A program made the position numbers and the translations under genes. Under the pieces are notes generated by a model. It was given only the letters and a program-made list of their open reading frames with translations. It ran no database searches and was not told the origin of the DNA. This document shows, one piece after another, positions 11,229-12,457 of a stretch of DNA of 12,457 nucleotides (positions are counted from its first letter, which is position 1; every line of letters begins with the position of its first letter). Origin of the DNA: Candidatus Jordarchaeia archaeon (GTDB taxonomy: Archaea > Asgardarchaeota > Jordiarchaeia > Jordiarchaeales > Freyrarchaeaceae); assembly GCA_018383835.1 (NCBI GenBank), contig JAHAWR010000037.1, positions 1 through 12,457 on the forward strand, in the 5' to 3' direction.

Positions 11229-12457
11229 TTACGAGCTACGCGCCTTAATCTCCCTCACCACGCCAACTGCAACAGTATAGTCACTGTCACGTACCGCGAA
11301 GCGCCCCAGCTGTGGAATTTCTTTAAATGGCTCCACTACTATTGGCCTTGTAGGCTCAAACTCCACCAGCGCCGCGTCGCCACGCTTAATGTAACTCGGG
11401 TTCTCCTCCACCACCTGCCCTGTCCGCCTGTCCAGCTTAGCGATAAGCTTCGCAAACCTGCATGCCACCTGAGCAGTATGCGCATGAATAACTGGCGTGT
11501 ATCCAGCTGCAATCGCTGTAGGATGCTGAATGACGATTATCTGCCCCACGAACCGGTCAGCCACAGTAGGTGGCTTGTCCGGATGACCTGCAACATCCCC
11601 ACGCCGAATATCCTTCTTTGAAATCCCACGCACATTAAACCCAATGTTGTCCCCTGGAAGCGCTTCACTAAGCGGTTCATGGTGCATTTCGATCGATTTC
11701 ACTTCGCCCTTCACATTTGCTGGCTGGAAAACTACAGTATCCCCAACCTTCAGTACACCAGTCTCCACTCTGCCAACCGGAACTGTTCCAACGCCGGTAA
11801 TACTGTAAACGTCCTGCACTGGAATCCTTAATGGCTTGTCGATCGGCTTAGGCGGCACCTTCAGGCTATTCAACGCCTCAATGAGGGTCGGCCCATCATA
11901 CCAAGGCATCTTACCGCTCTTTTCAATAAGATTATCACCAAACCAGGCAGACACTGGAACAAACGGTATCTCCTCAACCTTATAGCCAACCTGCTTCAAC
12001 ATCGTCTCAACTTCTTTCCTTATTTCACTATATCTATCCTTGCTCCAGTTGACGCTCGCATCATCCATCTTGTTAATCGCAACAACCAGCTGGTTAACAC
12101 CCAGTGTGAACGCTAGGTACGCATGCTCTCTTGTCTGGCCACCCGGACCAATCCCAGCCTCGAATTCACCCTTCCTAGCGGAAACCACCAGCACTGCTGC
12201 ATCAGCTTGACTTGTTCCTGTAATCATGTTTTTAATGAAGTCCTTGTGCCCGGGTGCGTCGATGATCGTGAAGTAATACTTCTCTGTCTCGAACTTCCAG
12301 AAGGAGAGGTCGATAGTGAGGCCTCGTTCTCTCTCCTCCTTGAGCTTGTCCATTACCCAGGCGAACTTGAAGCTGCCTTTGCCCATTTTTTCTGCTTCTT
12401 CTTCATATTGCTTAATTGTGCGTTCATCAACTGCTTTAGTCAAGTATAATAAGTGTC
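11229..12457 (-). CDS. tuf: Translation elongation factor 1-alpha, N-terminus beyond window edge
   Basis: About 408 residues of aEF-1A are visible; the open frame continues to the window edge, with HLLYL before TKAVDERTIKQYEEEAEK. The missing part, about 25 residues, holds the P-loop. The protein brings aminoacyl-tRNA to the ribosome with GTP. Visible landmarks in order: KFAWVMDKLKEERERGLTIDL (switch I), DAPGHKDFIKNMITG (G3/switch II), NKMD (G4), PVSAW (G5), then the two beta-barrel domains with VGRVETG, AGHPDKPP and a C-terminus KARSS. The insertion GEFEAG...GGQTREHAYLA after VVSAR is the 'eocyte' type found in TACK archaea and eukaryotes. The TTG (12443) is not a real start. T-rich DNA follows the stop. 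Confidence 0.97.
   Translation of the reverse strand, partial: HLLYLTKAVDERTIKQYEEEAEKMGKGSFKFAWVMDKLKEERERGLTIDLSFWKFETEKYYFTIIDAPGHKDFIKNMITGTSQADAAVLVVSARKGEFEAGIGPGGQTREHAYLAFTLGVNQLVVAINKMDDASVNWSKDRYSEIRKEVETMLKQVGYKVEEIPFVPVSAWFGDNLIEKSGKMPWYDGPTLIEALNSLKVPPKPIDKPLRIPVQDVYSITGVGTVPVGRVETGVLKVGDTVVFQPANVKGEVKSIEMHHEPLSEALPGDNIGFNVRGISKKDIRRGDVAGHPDKPPTVADRFVGQIIVIQHPTAIAAGYTPVIHAHTAQVACRFAKLIAKLDRRTGQVVEENPSYIKRGDAALVEFEPTRPIVVEPFKEIPQLGRFAVRDSDYTVAVGVVREIKARSS

Noticed and set aside
11181..11621. 146-codon + strand frame opposite EF-1alpha
   Set aside because: Antisense to a certain EF-1alpha reading frame and terminator; composition looks like noise.

Overview
This is a compact archaeal chromosome segment, almost certainly from the TACK side of the Archaea (Thermoproteota, Bathyarchaeia, Korarchaeota or relatives). 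Three things point there. First, the start reads rpoF, DUF655, ksgA, HemK/Mtq2-like methyltransferase, a typical archaeal order of overlapping genes. Second, there are archaeal L10e and EF-1alpha proteins, TATA-like promoters and Shine-Dalgarno sites of the GGAGGTGAT type. Third, the EF-1alpha carries the longer 'eocyte' insertion in its G domain (GEFEAG...GGQTREH), which the short euryarchaeal form lacks. The lineage cannot be fixed more closely by eye. All proteins look like ordinary chromosomal genes; I see no insertion sequence, CRISPR array, tRNA or rRNA.

Layout. Bases 1-2186 (+): the end of rpoF, then DUF655, ksgA and an Mtq2/HemK-like methyltransferase, all overlapping by 4 to 23 bases, so one transcript. 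Bases 2187-5324 (+): after a short gap with a T-run and a TATA-like box come a DRG/OBG-type TGS GTPase, a TrmJ-like SPOUT 2'-O-methyltransferase and a THUMP-domain Trm14-like methyltransferase. Together this half is a translation and RNA-modification block joining an RNA polymerase subunit, rRNA, tRNA and probably release-factor methylation. Bases 5325-7410 (-): a convergent 682-residue protein fusing a class I SAM methyltransferase to a D-Ala-D-Ala-ligase-like ATP-grasp domain, preceded by a His/Asn/Ser/Lys-rich tail. It ends at a perfect 9-bp hairpin followed by a T-rich tract. This is the most unusual gene in the window. Bases 7411-7797: a 387-base gap with divergent promoter-like elements and a possible 31-codon mini-ORF whose ribosome site lies in a hairpin. 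Bases 7798-9548 (+): a two-gene unit of a 377-residue protein that looks like an inactivated zinc-metalloprotease relative, and a dCTP deaminase/dUTPase family protein, joined by an ATGA overlap. Bases 9540-12457 (-): ribosomal protein L10e, aroD (type I 3-dehydroquinate dehydratase), a small ribbon-helix-helix protein and EF-1alpha, whose first residues lie beyond the window edge.

Most of the window is informational housekeeping. The parts that deserve a second look are the methyltransferase/ATP-grasp fusion with its bacterial-looking terminator, the degenerate metalloprotease tied to dcd, and the 7.4-7.8 kb intergenic region.
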